Position numbers and translations under genes: made by a program
Notes under the pieces: generated by a model
Told to the model about the DNA's origin: nothing
The model's database searches: none
What the model saw: only the letters and a program-made list of their open reading frames with translations
NCBI GenBank assembly: GCA_964631125.1
Contig: CAZVYN010000045.1
Coordinates: forward strand, 1-33,706
Direction of reading: 5' to 3'
DNA: 33,706 nt
Source of the DNA: CAZVYN01 sp964631125
Lineage (GTDB): Bacteria > Eisenbacteria > RBG-16-71-46 > CAIMUX01
Shown: positions 1 through 7,336 of the stretch, in pieces
Numbering within the stretch: position 1 is the stretch's first letter
Layout: each line of letters starts with the position of its first letter

Positions 1-377
1 CCGAGCGCGGTGAGACGCTCGCGAGTCTTGCGCGCCAGCGCCGGGATCCGCTCGATGGTGAAGACGGTGCGGGCCAGCCGCGCCAACACCGCGGTCTGAT
101 AGCCGGAGCCGGTGCCGACCTCGAGCACCCGCTCGCGCGGACCGAGCGCGACCTGCTCGGTCATGAATGCGACCATGTACGGCTGAGAGATGGTTTGTTC
201 GAAACCGATCGGCAGCGCGTGGTCGCCGTACGCGGCGTTGCTCAGCGCCTCGTCGACGAAGAGATGGCGCGGTACTTCACGCAGGATTCGGAGCGTGGTC
301 GCGTCACGAATTCCTCGCGCCTCGATCTGCTCGCGGACCATGCGGTCGCGCGCGCCGCCGAAGTCCCGAGAACTCAC
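1..377 (-). CDS. pcm: Protein-L-isoaspartate O-methyltransferase, 3' end cut by window edge
   Basis: The enzyme methylates L-isoaspartyl residues in damaged proteins using S-adenosylmethionine and so starts their repair. About 125 N-terminal residues are visible. They contain the family block TISQPYMVAFMTE and the SAM-binding motif I, EVGTGSGYQTAVLA. The chosen start is the GTG at 377-375, which overlaps the surE stop in a GTGA arrangement and implies translational coupling. An in-frame ATG at 341-339, just before VREQIEARGI, is the alternative start and would also fit family length. The surE-pcm order is a known pairing in many bacteria and fits a stress-survival role. The C-terminus lies beyond the left edge of the window. 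Confidence 0.93.
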   Translation of the reverse strand, partial: MSSRDFGGARDRMVREQIEARGIRDATTLRILREVPRHLFVDEALSNAAYGDHALPIGFEQTISQPYMVAFMTEQVALGPRERVLEVGTGSGYQTAVLARLARTVFTIERIPALARKTRERLTAL

Positions 378-1141
378 GGAACGCAGGGCAGGCCGTCGAG
401 CCAGCCCGTGACGGCTTCGAGTTGCGCATAGTCGGTGAGGTCTAGATGGAGCGGGGTGACAGCGACCCATCCGCTGTGCACGAGCGCCTGATCGGTTCCC
501 GCTTCCGTGCGCCAGACCGGACTCGACCCGCCGACCCAGTAGTAGGGCTGTCCGCGCGGGTCCTGCCGCTCTTCGATCGGGCCCTCGTACTGTCGGCTCC
601 CCAACTTGGCGACGCGGATGCCTTGCATCTCTCGTCGCGGCAGGTCGGGGAGATTGACATTGAGCAGGAGCCCCTTGGGCAACGGATGCTCGGCCAATCG
701 GTCGACGATCAGTTTCGCCACGAGCGAGGCATCGGCGAGATGCGTGGGTCGAAACGACGCGATGGAGAAGGCGATCGACGGGATCCCCAGCAGGCTCCCT
801 TCCATCGCGGCCGCGACGGTGCCGGAGTAGAGGACGTCGTCGCCGAGATTCGCCCCGTGATTGATCCCCGAGGCGATGAGGTCGGGACGGAATCCCTCGG
901 ACGCGGGCAACCCGCGGAGCGCGAGCAGGACACAGTCGGCCGGCGTCCCGTCGACGCTCCAGACCTCCGCGCTTCGCCGCTTGAGGCGGAGCGGGCGATT
1001 GAGGGTGAGCGCATGACTGACGCCGCTCTGTTCGTGCTCGGGCGCGACGACGACACGGCGACCTTCTCCGGCGAGCGCCGCGCGGAGCGCCTTCAGCCCC
1101 TCGGCTTCCCACCCGTCGTCGTTGGTCAGCAGGATCTGCAT
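374..1141 (-). CDS. surE: 5'/3'-nucleotidase SurE
   Basis: SurE is a metal-dependent nucleoside 5'/3'-monophosphatase of stationary-phase survival. The 255-residue protein begins MQILLTNDDGW, which carries the family metal ligands Asp8-Asp9. It also has the HEQSGVSHALTL segment and the conserved GINHGANLGDDVLYSGT block. I chose ATG 1141 because AGGAG lies about ten bases upstream and the family N-terminus starts exactly there. A longer open frame to 1258 runs through the tRNA-Pro gene and is artefactual. The stop overlaps the pcm start by 4 nt. The start codon lies only about 20 nt downstream of the tRNA-Pro terminator hairpin, which leaves almost no room for a separate promoter. Confidence 0.95.
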   Translation of the reverse strand: MQILLTNDDGWEAEGLKALRAALAGEGRRVVVAPEHEQSGVSHALTLNRPLRLKRRSAEVWSVDGTPADCVLLALRGLPASEGFRPDLIASGINHGANLGDDVLYSGTVAAAMEGSLLGIPSIAFSIASFRPTHLADASLVAKLIVDRLAEHPLPKGLLLNVNLPDLPRREMQGIRVAKLGSRQYEGPIEERQDPRGQPYYWVGGSSPVWRTEAGTDQALVHSGWVAVTPLHLDLTDYAQLEAVTGWLDGLPCVP

Positions 1142-1162
1142 CGGGAACTGGTCTCCTCGCGG

Positions 1163-1197
1163 CAAAGCAAAGCCCCCCGGTCTTCGGACCGGAGGGC
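1163..1197 (-). terminator. Rho-independent-type hairpin after tRNA-Pro
   Basis: On the minus strand an 11-bp stem (one G-U pair; arms at 1197-1187 and 1182-1172) closes a CGAA loop and is followed by TTTGCTTTG at 1171-1163. It sits between the tRNA-Pro 3' end and surE, so it probably ends the tRNA transcript. It must be read through, or act as an attenuator, if surE-pcm share the upstream promoter. Confidence 0.75.
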
Positions 1198-1209
1198 CTC
1201 TCTCGGACC

Positions 1210-1286
1210 TGGTCGGGGCGACTGGATTCGAACCAGCGACCTCTTGCCCCCCATGCAAGTGCGCTACCGGGCTGCGCTACGCCCCG
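1210..1286 (-). tRNA. tRNA-Pro (anticodon GGG), CCA encoded
   Basis: The minus strand folds into a standard 77-nt cloverleaf including CCA. The acceptor stem is CGGGGCG/CGCCCCG, the D arm is GCGC...GCGC, and the anticodon stem CTTGC/GCAAG closes the loop ATGGGGG, giving anticodon GGG. The T arm GCTGG/CCAGT carries TTCGAAT, the discriminator is A, and CCA is encoded at 1212-1210. The first pair C1-G72 and discriminator A73 are the usual identity elements for proline. It lies between a MerR-type regulator and surE on the same strand. Confidence 0.96.
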
Positions 1287-1304
1287 AACTCGTCCAAGGA
1301 GGGC

Positions 1305-1333
1305 AGCCTACGGAGCAGGCGGAAGAGCATCAA
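1305..1333 (-). promoter_or_regulatory. Predicted sigma70-type promoter of tRNA-Pro
   Basis: On the minus strand the -35 element is TTGATG (1333-1328). A 17-bp spacer follows, then the -10 element TAGGCT (1310-1305). The predicted start is near 1298, about 12 nt before the tRNA 5' end. The promoter lies inside the last codons of the MerR gene, whose TAG stop forms the first three bases of the -10. The layout closely matches the tRNA-Gly promoter in this window. Confidence 0.55.
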
Positions 1334-1856
1334 TCGAAATCTCCCCCTGCTCGGGCGGCGCGACCAAGGGGTCGAGGATCACCGTCCGCCGCGTGCGACG
1401 CGGGCCGGCGCCGTTGGGGTCTTGGAGCCAGGCGCGCAGCGAGAGCAGTTCACGTCGGATCTCGCGTAGCGCGCGTCGATGGGACGGGTGGAGGAATTCC
1501 AGCTCCCCCGTCGCCGCGTCCTTCGGCGTGTCTCTTGTCGCTTCCTTCGCCGCCGCCTCGGTCTCCTCGGTCGGTTCTTCGTCGTCGTCGCCCGGCGCGG
1601 AAGCGACATCGGCCGGCGCGGAGAGTCTTCGCCTGGCGCCCGCAATCGTGTAGCGACGTTCGTAGAGCAACTCTCGGATCGAGCGGAGGGTGTCGAGGTC
1701 GGAGTCGCGGTACATGCGCGCCCCTCCGCGGCTCTTCTTCGGCCGCAGAGTCGGAAACTGCGACTCCCAGTAGCGCAGCACATGCGCCTTCACGTCGAGC
1801 ATCTCGCTCACTTCACGGATCGAGTAGTAGAGCCGCGGTCGGGTCTCTTCGGTCAC
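1308..1856 (-). CDS. MerR-family transcriptional regulator
   Basis: A 182-residue DNA-binding protein. Residues about 9-80 form a MerR winged-helix domain: YYSIREVSEMLDVKAHVLRYWE is the helix-turn-helix, then GGARMYRDSDLDTLRSI and a helical RELLYERRYTIAGARRRL. The C-terminal half is acidic and alanine-rich, with DDDEEPTEETEAAAKEA, and holds no recognisable effector domain or cysteine metal site, so its signal is unknown. The GTG start at 1856 is supported by AAGGAGAG a few bases upstream. It follows gpsA by 36 nt and is probably the last protein gene of the DUF512-der-plsY-gpsA unit. Small MerR proteins of this kind are often found next to housekeeping operons and tRNAs, but the target here cannot be named. 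Confidence 0.88.
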   Translation of the reverse strand: MTEETRPRLYYSIREVSEMLDVKAHVLRYWESQFPTLRPKKSRGGARMYRDSDLDTLRSIRELLYERRYTIAGARRRLSAPADVASAPGDDDEEPTEETEAAAKEATRDTPKDAATGELEFLHPSHRRALREIRRELLSLRAWLQDPNGAGPRRTRRTVILDPLVAPPEQGEISIDALPPAP

Positions 1857-1892
1857 CGCTCTCTCCTTCTGCTCCCTGCCGTCACGATGCGG

Positions 1893-2882
1893 TCACTCGG
1901 ACCGCAGTGGCCGCGTCATCAGCTCACGCAACGCCAGACGGACATCGAGCCCGTCCCAGAGGATGCGCCCGATCTGACTGGAGATCGGCATCTCGATGTC
2001 GACCGTCGCCGCGAGTGCGAGCGCGGCGCGGGTCGAGGCGACCCCCTCCGCGACCATTCCCAACTCCGACAACGCCTGCGCCAACGGCGTCCCCTGCGCG
2101 AGCGCGACGCCCAGCGCGTGATTGCGACTGAGAGGACTCGTGGCCGTGGTCACGAGATCCCCCACGCCGGCGAGTCCGAGAAACGTCTCGGCGCGAGCGC
2201 CCAGCGCCTCACCCAGCCGTCCGATCTCCGCCAGGCCGCGCGTGAGGAGCGCCCCGCGCGCATTCTGCCCCAGCTCGAGCCCATCCACCATGCCGCTGGC
2301 CAGGGCGACGACATTCTTCAGCGCGCCGGCCAGCTCCGCGCCGACGACGTCCGAGCTCGTGTAGACCCGGAGGGCCGGTCCGGCGAAGAGGCGTTGCACG
2401 ACGAGCGCGGCCGCCGGATCGACCGAGGCGGCCAAGAGCACGGCCGGTTTCTCCGCGGCCACTTCGCGCGCCAGGCTCGGCCCGGTCAGCACGACGACGG
2501 GAGCGCGATCCCCCGCCAGTTCCGCGAGAATCTGGCTCATGCGCAGACAGGTCGATTCCTCCAGACCCTTCGTGGCCAAGACCCAGACCGGTGGAGGATC
2601 GGCGGCGAGCCGGCTCACGAGCGACCGCACGGCGTGCGAGGGGACCGCTACGATCGCCGCGACTCCCCCGGGGAAGGGCGGGTCGCCCGAGCAGATCTGG
2701 ATCGAATCGGGGAGCGAGAAGCCGGGCAGATAGTGGGAGTTGACGCGCGTCTCCTGCATGGCGAGAGCTTGGTCGGCGTCGCGCATCCAGAGCCGGACGG
2801 GGCGCCCGTTGCGCGCCAGATGCAGGGCCAGGGTCGTGCCCCAGCTCCCTCCTCCGTAGACGACGGCGCCCTCAGGAAACAT
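1893..2882 (-). CDS. gpsA: Glycerol-3-phosphate dehydrogenase [NAD(P)+]
   Basis: Reduces dihydroxyacetone phosphate to sn-glycerol 3-phosphate, the backbone for phospholipids. The 329-residue length is typical. The N-terminal Rossmann motif reads VVYGGGSWGTTLA (residues about 7-19), and NSHYLPG follows near residue 48. The middle carries LTGPSLAREVA, and the catalytic-lysine region is AGALKNVVALASGMVDGLELGQNARGAL (here split by eye from the family pattern). The ATG at 2882 overlaps the end of plsY by 11 bp, so the two consecutive steps of glycerolipid synthesis, GpsA then PlsY, are made from one transcript. Confidence 0.96.
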   Translation of the reverse strand: MFPEGAVVYGGGSWGTTLALHLARNGRPVRLWMRDADQALAMQETRVNSHYLPGFSLPDSIQICSGDPPFPGGVAAIVAVPSHAVRSLVSRLAADPPPVWVLATKGLEESTCLRMSQILAELAGDRAPVVVLTGPSLAREVAAEKPAVLLAASVDPAAALVVQRLFAGPALRVYTSSDVVGAELAGALKNVVALASGMVDGLELGQNARGALLTRGLAEIGRLGEALGARAETFLGLAGVGDLVTTATSPLSRNHALGVALAQGTPLAQALSELGMVAEGVASTRAALALAATVDIEMPISSQIGRILWDGLDVRLALRELMTRPLRSE

Positions 2883-3570
2883 GTTTCTCGGGCGTCGTCA
2901 GGACTCGCTCCTCTCCGCGAATGAGCCGTCCGATGTTCTCGCGGTGGCGCAGGATGACCAGCGCGGCGATCGCGAAGCCGGTCCAGAGGATCGGATCTCC
3001 GGGCTCTAGTCCGCGCGCCGCGATCAGCGCCAGAGGCAGCACGGCCGCGGCCACGATCGAGGCCAACGAGACGACGCGTCGCCAAGCGAAGACGACGATC
3101 CAGGCGCCGAGCGCGAAGGCGGCCGCCGAGGGGACGATCGCGAGCCAGGCGCCGGCGGCGGTCGCGACCCCCTTTCCGCCGCGGAAGCCGACGATCGGCG
3201 AGAACATGTGTCCGAGTACGGCGCCGAGGAGAGCGACGATCCAGATCCAGTCGACGCCCGCGCCGTCGCGCGCGCGCGCCGAGACGGGCCCGACGAGCCC
3301 GGCGAGCCCGGCGAGCCCGGGCGCGATGAGGACCGCCGCCGCGCCCTTCGCGGCGTCGAGCGCCAAGACGAGGAAGCCCCACTTCGGCCCGAGCACGCGG
3401 TAGACGTTGGTCGCTCCGAGATTGCCCGAGCCGTGCTGTCGCAGGTCGATCCCGCGCGCGGCGCGACCGACCCAGAGCGCGGAAGGGATCGCGCCGAGGG
3501 CGAAGGAGGCGACGAAGACGGCAGCGAGCATTGCCGCGAACGACGCGGTGGAGCCGCCGACCGGCTCCAT
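2872..3570 (-). CDS. plsY: Acyl-phosphate:glycerol-3-phosphate acyltransferase
   Basis: An integral inner-membrane enzyme that acylates glycerol 3-phosphate with acyl phosphate. At 232 residues it is slightly longer than usual. Family motifs are visible: SALWVGRAARGIDLRQHGSGNLGATN (broken here as the loop 1 motif), then GHMFSPIVGFRGGKGVATAAG for the glycine-rich loop. Several hydrophobic helices alternate with these loops. A 9-bp tandem repeat at 3295-3321 encodes GLA-GLA-GLV and is followed by a charged insertion, SARARDGAGVDWIW, which explains the extra length. The start ATG at 3570 shares one base with the der stop (TGATG), and the 3' end overlaps gpsA. Confidence 0.95.
   Translation of the reverse strand: MEPVGGSTASFAAMLAAVFVASFALGAIPSALWVGRAARGIDLRQHGSGNLGATNVYRVLGPKWGFLVLALDAAKGAAAVLIAPGLAGLAGLVGPVSARARDGAGVDWIWIVALLGAVLGHMFSPIVGFRGGKGVATAAGAWLAIVPSAAAFALGAWIVVFAWRRVVSLASIVAAAVLPLALIAARGLEPGDPILWTGFAIAALVILRHRENIGRLIRGEERVLTTPEKHVS
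3295..3321. repeat. Three 9-bp tandem units inside plsY
   Basis: The unit GAGCCCGGC occurs at 3295-3303 and 3304-3312, and again at 3313-3321 with the last base changed to G. Being a multiple of three it preserves the frame and encodes repeated Gly-Leu-Ala in a membrane-proximal part of PlsY. Confidence 0.85.
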
Positions 3571-4895
3571 CAGCTCTTCCGGAGCACGACGCGCAGGGCC
3601 GCGCCCTCCAGCTCGAACGCTTCGCGGAATTTCGCCGCCAGATAACGCACGTAGTCAGGCGCCATCCGACGGGGATCGCTGCAGAAGAGCGCGACGGTGG
3701 TCGGGCCTTTGCGCACCTGCGTCGCGTAGTAGATCTTGATCGGGCGTTCGCCCCGTCCGCGCGACTTCGGCGGATTGTGCTCGACCGCCTTCTCCAGCAC
3801 GCGATTCCAGTCTGACGTCGAGATGTCGCGCTGCGACGTCTCGTAGACGCGCGCGATCGTCTCGGGCAATTGATGGATCCGCTGGGTCGTCTTGGCCGAG
3901 ACGAAGAGCTTCGGCGCGTGAGAGAGAAACGGGATCTCTTCGTCGAGGTGACGGACCCACTCGCCCATCGTGTTGTCGTCTTTCTCCGGCAGGTCCCACT
4001 TGTTCACGAGGACTACCGCGGAGCGACCCGCCTGATGGATCAGGTCGGCGATGCGCAGGTCCTGGCGATGCAGCGGCTCCGAAGCATCGAGGACGAGGAC
4101 GGCGACGTCGCAGGCGTCGATCGATCGAGTGGCGCGCAGCGTGGCGTAGAACTCGAACGACGGCTGACTGCCGAGCCGACGACGGATGCCGGCGGTGTCG
4201 ATCAGGGTCATCGTGCGGCCATGCCAGCGGACCGGCGCGTCGACCGAGTCGCGCGTCGTGCCGGGCTTGTCGTCGACGATCATGCGTTCTTCACCCAGGA
4301 GACGATTGACCAACGACGACTTGCCGACGTTCGGGCGCCCGACGATGGCGACGCGGATCGACTCGTGGGCGGGCTCGTCATGGTCGGTCGCCATCGGAGC
4401 GTTGATCCGTTCGACGACTACGTCGAGCAGATCTCCGAGCCCGCGACCGTCGGCCGAGGAGATGGCGAACTGCTCCTCCATGCCGAGCCGAGAGAACTCC
4501 GCGGCCTCGGCGTCGACCGCTTCATGGTCGGTCTTGTTCGCGACCAAGATCGCCGGAAGATTCCGGCGGCGGAGCTCCTGCGAGATCAGTTGGTCGTGCG
4601 GCTGCAGGCCGGCCCGCGTGTCGACGACGAAGAGGATGAGGTCACAGGTGGCGATCGCCTCCATCACCTGGTTCAGGATGGCCGCGTCCATCCGGTCGCG
4701 CGCGTCCGGCACCCAGCCGCCGGTGTCGACGACGAAGTACTCGTGACCGGTCCATTCGGCGCGACGCACCAGCCGATCGCGGGTGATGCCCGGGTGGTCG
4801 TCGACCACGGCGGTACGCGAGCCGACCATGCGGTTGAAGAGGGTCGACTTGCCGACGTTGGGACGCCCGACGATCGCGACGATGGGCAGGCTCAC
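3570..4895 (-). CDS. der: Ribosome-assembly GTPase Der (EngA)
   Basis: An essential double GTPase of 50S subunit maturation, 441 residues. G domain 1 has its P-loop GRPNVGKS at residues 10-17, DTGG near 57 and NKTD near 120. G domain 2 has the P-loop at 186-193, DTAG in the switch region, and NKWD. The C-terminal KH-like domain ends in RVVLRKS. The GTG start at 4895 is preceded 8 nt upstream by the DUF512 stop; TAGGTG in that stop can serve as a weak ribosome-binding site. The gene order DUF512-der-plsY-gpsA resembles that known from clostridia. Confidence 0.97.
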   Translation of the reverse strand: MSLPIVAIVGRPNVGKSTLFNRMVGSRTAVVDDHPGITRDRLVRRAEWTGHEYFVVDTGGWVPDARDRMDAAILNQVMEAIATCDLILFVVDTRAGLQPHDQLISQELRRRNLPAILVANKTDHEAVDAEAAEFSRLGMEEQFAISSADGRGLGDLLDVVVERINAPMATDHDEPAHESIRVAIVGRPNVGKSSLVNRLLGEERMIVDDKPGTTRDSVDAPVRWHGRTMTLIDTAGIRRRLGSQPSFEFYATLRATRSIDACDVAVLVLDASEPLHRQDLRIADLIHQAGRSAVVLVNKWDLPEKDDNTMGEWVRHLDEEIPFLSHAPKLFVSAKTTQRIHQLPETIARVYETSQRDISTSDWNRVLEKAVEHNPPKSRGRGERPIKIYYATQVRKGPTTVALFCSDPRRMAPDYVRYLAAKFREAFELEGAALRVVLRKS

Positions 4896-4903
4896 GCGCG
4901 CAC

Positions 4904-6172
4904 CTAGAAGTGTCGATCTCGCAGGCCGAGCTGCACGGGGACTCCGACGCGTTCACGGAACTCGGCCAGCGGGGTGTCGTCGAGGAAGAGATCGGCTTCG
5001 TTCAAAGTGGAGGGCGGCAGGATGACCGCGTCCCCGAGATCGCGGCCCGCGAGGCCCGCCAAGATGTCGCGACCGACCAAGAGGCCGGCCACGGTCACAT
5101 TTCGTCCGAAGAAGTCATTCGGGATGCCGACACACTCGATGGCGACCTCCTCCCCCGTTCGCGCCAGCTGCTTGCGGAGCGTCGCTTCCAGCGTCTCGCG
5201 GAAGAGGGCGCCGGTCACGAGGGTGAGCCGCTTCCATCGTTCCTTCGCGGCGGTCGGGAAGACCTGCTTCATCCGGCCCAGTCGATCGAGGAAGTGACGG
5301 GTCATCCCGATGCCGTTCTCGAGCTGCGGGAATCCGTCGTACTGCTTCGCGGACGGCACCTGCCGATCGAGCAGTCGGAACCATTCGTCCGCGAGATAGA
5401 CGAACGAGATGCCCCATTCGCGGCGGAAGCGCTCTTGCATCGGCGTGAGATCGGCCAGGGTGCGCGCCGCCAACTCGGGCGTGACGCGGTCGAGTTGGAC
5501 GAGGCCCTCGCGATGGTCGGTCATGCCCAGCGGCACGACCGCGAGAGAGCGCACCCCGGGATGGAACGAAGCGAGATCGCGCACGGTCTGCAGCAGATCT
5601 TCGCCGTCGTTGTAGCCAGGCACGAGCACGATCTGGGTGTGGACCTCGATGTCGTTGTCCACGAAGTAACGCAGGATTGGCAGGATGTCCCGCTCCTTGC
5701 GCGCCTTGATCAGACGCTGGCGCGTGACCGGATTGGTCGAATGAACCGAGACGTAGATCGGCGAGAGCCGCTGCTCGACGATGCGGCGGATCTCCCAGTC
5801 CTTCATGTTCGACAGCGTGACGAAGTTGCCGTGGAGGAAGGAGAGGCGATAGTCCTCGTCCTTCACGTAGAGCGTCTGCCGCATGCCGGCCGGATTCTGG
5901 TCGATGAAGCAGAAGACGCACTCGTTCCCGCAGGTGCGGATCTTCATCTCCTCGAAGCGCAGACCGAGGTCGTTCGGGCCGTCGAGTTCGAGTTCGAAGG
6001 TCAGCTCCTCCGCGCCGCGCGCCACCTCCAGGGAGACCTCTTCCTCGGCCATCTTGAAATGGAAGTCGAGCAGGTCCTTGACCGACTGGCCGTTGACCCG
6101 CGCGATCTTGTCGCCCGGGAGGAGGCCGAGTCGCTCGGCGAGCGAACCCTGGGCGACGGACTGGATGATCAT
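4904..6172 (-). CDS. DUF512 family radical SAM protein with N-terminal PDZ domain
   Basis: A 422-residue protein of unknown function. Residues about 1-60 form a PDZ-like domain (SLAERLGLLPGDKIARVNG). A cluster-binding CX3CX2C follows at 81-88 (CGNECVFC), typical of a radical SAM 4Fe-4S site, with barrel elements SFLHGNFVTLSN and PIYVSVHSTNP. The DUF512 region follows, including VVPLGMTDHREGL, YLADEWF and YDGFPQLENGIGM. ATG 6172 was chosen because family members start at the PDZ domain (MIIQSVAQGS). The longer open frame to 6325 runs through the tRNA-Gly gene. It lies immediately before der, where it also sits in clostridia, which suggests a link to ribosome assembly or RNA modification. That link is inference. 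Confidence 0.92.
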   Translation of the reverse strand: MIIQSVAQGSLAERLGLLPGDKIARVNGQSVKDLLDFHFKMAEEEVSLEVARGAEELTFELELDGPNDLGLRFEEMKIRTCGNECVFCFIDQNPAGMRQTLYVKDEDYRLSFLHGNFVTLSNMKDWEIRRIVEQRLSPIYVSVHSTNPVTRQRLIKARKERDILPILRYFVDNDIEVHTQIVLVPGYNDGEDLLQTVRDLASFHPGVRSLAVVPLGMTDHREGLVQLDRVTPELAARTLADLTPMQERFRREWGISFVYLADEWFRLLDRQVPSAKQYDGFPQLENGIGMTRHFLDRLGRMKQVFPTAAKERWKRLTLVTGALFRETLEATLRKQLARTGEEVAIECVGIPNDFFGRNVTVAGLLVGRDILAGLAGRDLGDAVILPPSTLNEADLFLDDTPLAEFRERVGVPVQLGLRDRHF

Positions 6173-6245
6173 CGGAGGATCCTTCGATCCGCGGCCGAGC
6201 CGCCGGATTTCGGATCGGCGTCGCAGATGCGGCAGAGACAATGTA

Positions 6246-6321
6246 TGGAGCGGGCAACGGGATTCGAACCCGCGACATTCAGCTTGGGAAGCTGACACTC
6301 TACCAACTGAGTTATGCCCGC
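6246..6321 (-). tRNA. tRNA-Gly (anticodon CCC), CCA encoded
   Basis: The minus strand gives a 76-nt cloverleaf including CCA. The acceptor is GCGGGCA/TGCCCGC, the D arm ACTC...GAGT, and the anticodon stem TCAGC/GCTGA closes loop TTCCCAA, giving anticodon CCC. The T arm GCGGG/CCCGT carries TTCGAAT, the discriminator is T, and CCA is encoded at 6248-6246. No terminator hairpin is visible in the 73 nt before the DUF512 start, so it may be processed from a tRNA-mRNA transcript. Confidence 0.96.
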
Positions 6322-6342
6322 TCACCCCACTTCGGGTTCTTG

Positions 6343-6371
6343 AAGCTACGGAGCCCTCCGAGCAGTGTCAA
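6343..6371 (-). promoter_or_regulatory. Predicted sigma70-type promoter of tRNA-Gly
   Basis: On the minus strand a perfect -35 TTGACA (6371-6366) is followed by a 17-bp spacer and the -10-like TAGCTT (6348-6343). The predicted start is near 6336, about 15 nt before the tRNA. The TGA stop of miaA lies inside the -35 box. It probably also drives DUF512-der-plsY-gpsA-merR. Confidence 0.7.
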
Positions 6372-7336
6372 GCGCCCCGCCCGGCCGGGGGCTCGCCGGA
6401 CAACAAGAGGGCGATCTCCGTCCGCCGTGTGATCTCCTCCAACGAAGCCCCTTCAACCCAATCGATGACCTGGCAGCCCGCTCCCCGATTTCGGATCCAG
6501 GTCCGTTGTCGTTTCGCATAGGCGCGGGTCGCGCGGAGGAAGTCGGCGTCGCACTCCTCCAGCGAGCGGCCACAGAGGAGATGGGCAAGGTACTCGCGGT
6601 AGCCGACCGTGCGCAGCCCTGGGGATTCCGGGGAGAGCGCCTCGGAGAGGAGGGCTCGCAGCTCCGCGACGAGCCCCGCTTCGCGCATGGCGAGGCAACG
6701 GCTCGCGATCCGCATGAGGAGCTCCGGACGAGGGCGGATGAGCGCCGCCACCGGTACGGCGGCCGCGGGACCGACCGTCCGTTCCGCGGCGAGCCACGCG
6801 GAGAGCGGGCGCCCGGACTGCTCGAAGATCTCGAGCGCGCGACCGACTCGCTGCCGATCGCCGGGCGCGAGTCGCGCGGCGGTCTGGGGGTCGACGGACC
6901 GGAGCCTCTCCCACGTCGCGCCTGGGCCATCGGCTTCGCGACGACCGGCGACTCGCGCGCGCACCTCTGGGTCGGCCTCCGGCAGCGGATGCAATCCGCC
7001 GCTGACCGCTTCCCAGTAGAAGCCCGTTCCCCCGACGGCCAAGGCGCTCACGTTTCGCCGCGCGAGATCTTCGAGCAATGACTCGAAATCGCGGCGGAAT
7101 CTCCCGGCGGAGTACGACTCGTCGGGCTCGACGAGATCGATCAAGTGATGCCGGACGCGGAGCCGTTCTGCGCGCGTCGGCTTGGCCGTGCCGATCTCGA
7201 GTCGCCGGTAGATCTGGCGACTGTCGACGGAGATCAGCTCGAGTCCGTGTCGTTCGGCCAGGAGGAGCGCAACGTCCGACTTCCCTACCGCCGTGGGTCC
7301 GGTCAGGAATCCGACGACCCGACCCGGCGCGCTCAG
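6368..7336 (-). CDS. miaA: tRNA dimethylallyltransferase, probable CTG start
   Basis: Transfers the dimethylallyl group to A37 of tRNAs that read UNN codons. The P-loop GPTAVGKS falls at residues 13-20 and DSRQIYRRLEIGTAKP follows near 38, both family hallmarks; GGTGFYWEAV lies further on. No ATG, GTG or TTG in frame precedes the P-loop closely. The best candidate is the CTG at 7336-7334. It overlaps the mutL TGA stop by 4 nt (CTGA) and has GGAG about 4 nt upstream. This gives 322 residues, a normal length. An annotation that begins at the TTG at 7144 would lose the ATP/prenyl-diphosphate site. It is the last gene of the nadB-mutL unit. Confidence 0.9.
   Translation of the reverse strand: MSAPGRVVGFLTGPTAVGKSDVALLLAERHGLELISVDSRQIYRRLEIGTAKPTRAERLRVRHHLIDLVEPDESYSAGRFRRDFESLLEDLARRNVSALAVGGTGFYWEAVSGGLHPLPEADPEVRARVAGRREADGPGATWERLRSVDPQTAARLAPGDRQRVGRALEIFEQSGRPLSAWLAAERTVGPAAAVPVAALIRPRPELLMRIASRCLAMREAGLVAELRALLSEALSPESPGLRTVGYREYLAHLLCGRSLEECDADFLRATRAYAKRQRTWIRNRGAGCQVIDWVEGASLEEITRRTEIALLLSGEPPAGRGA

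Noticed and set aside
1142..1258. N-terminal extension of SurE starting at 1258
   Set aside because: It translates part of tRNA-Pro and the terminator hairpin; ATG 1141 has a good ribosome-binding site.
446..2131. Long plus-strand open frame over surE, tRNA-Pro, MerR and gpsA
   Set aside because: It crosses a tRNA gene and mirrors conserved genes; no family features are visible.
4910..6295. 461-codon plus-strand frame opposite the DUF512 gene
   Set aside because: Antisense shadow of the DUF512 gene that also runs into tRNA-Gly.
6173..6325. N-terminal extension of the DUF512 protein starting at 6325
   Set aside because: The extension is the translated tRNA-Gly gene; the conserved PDZ start is at 6172.
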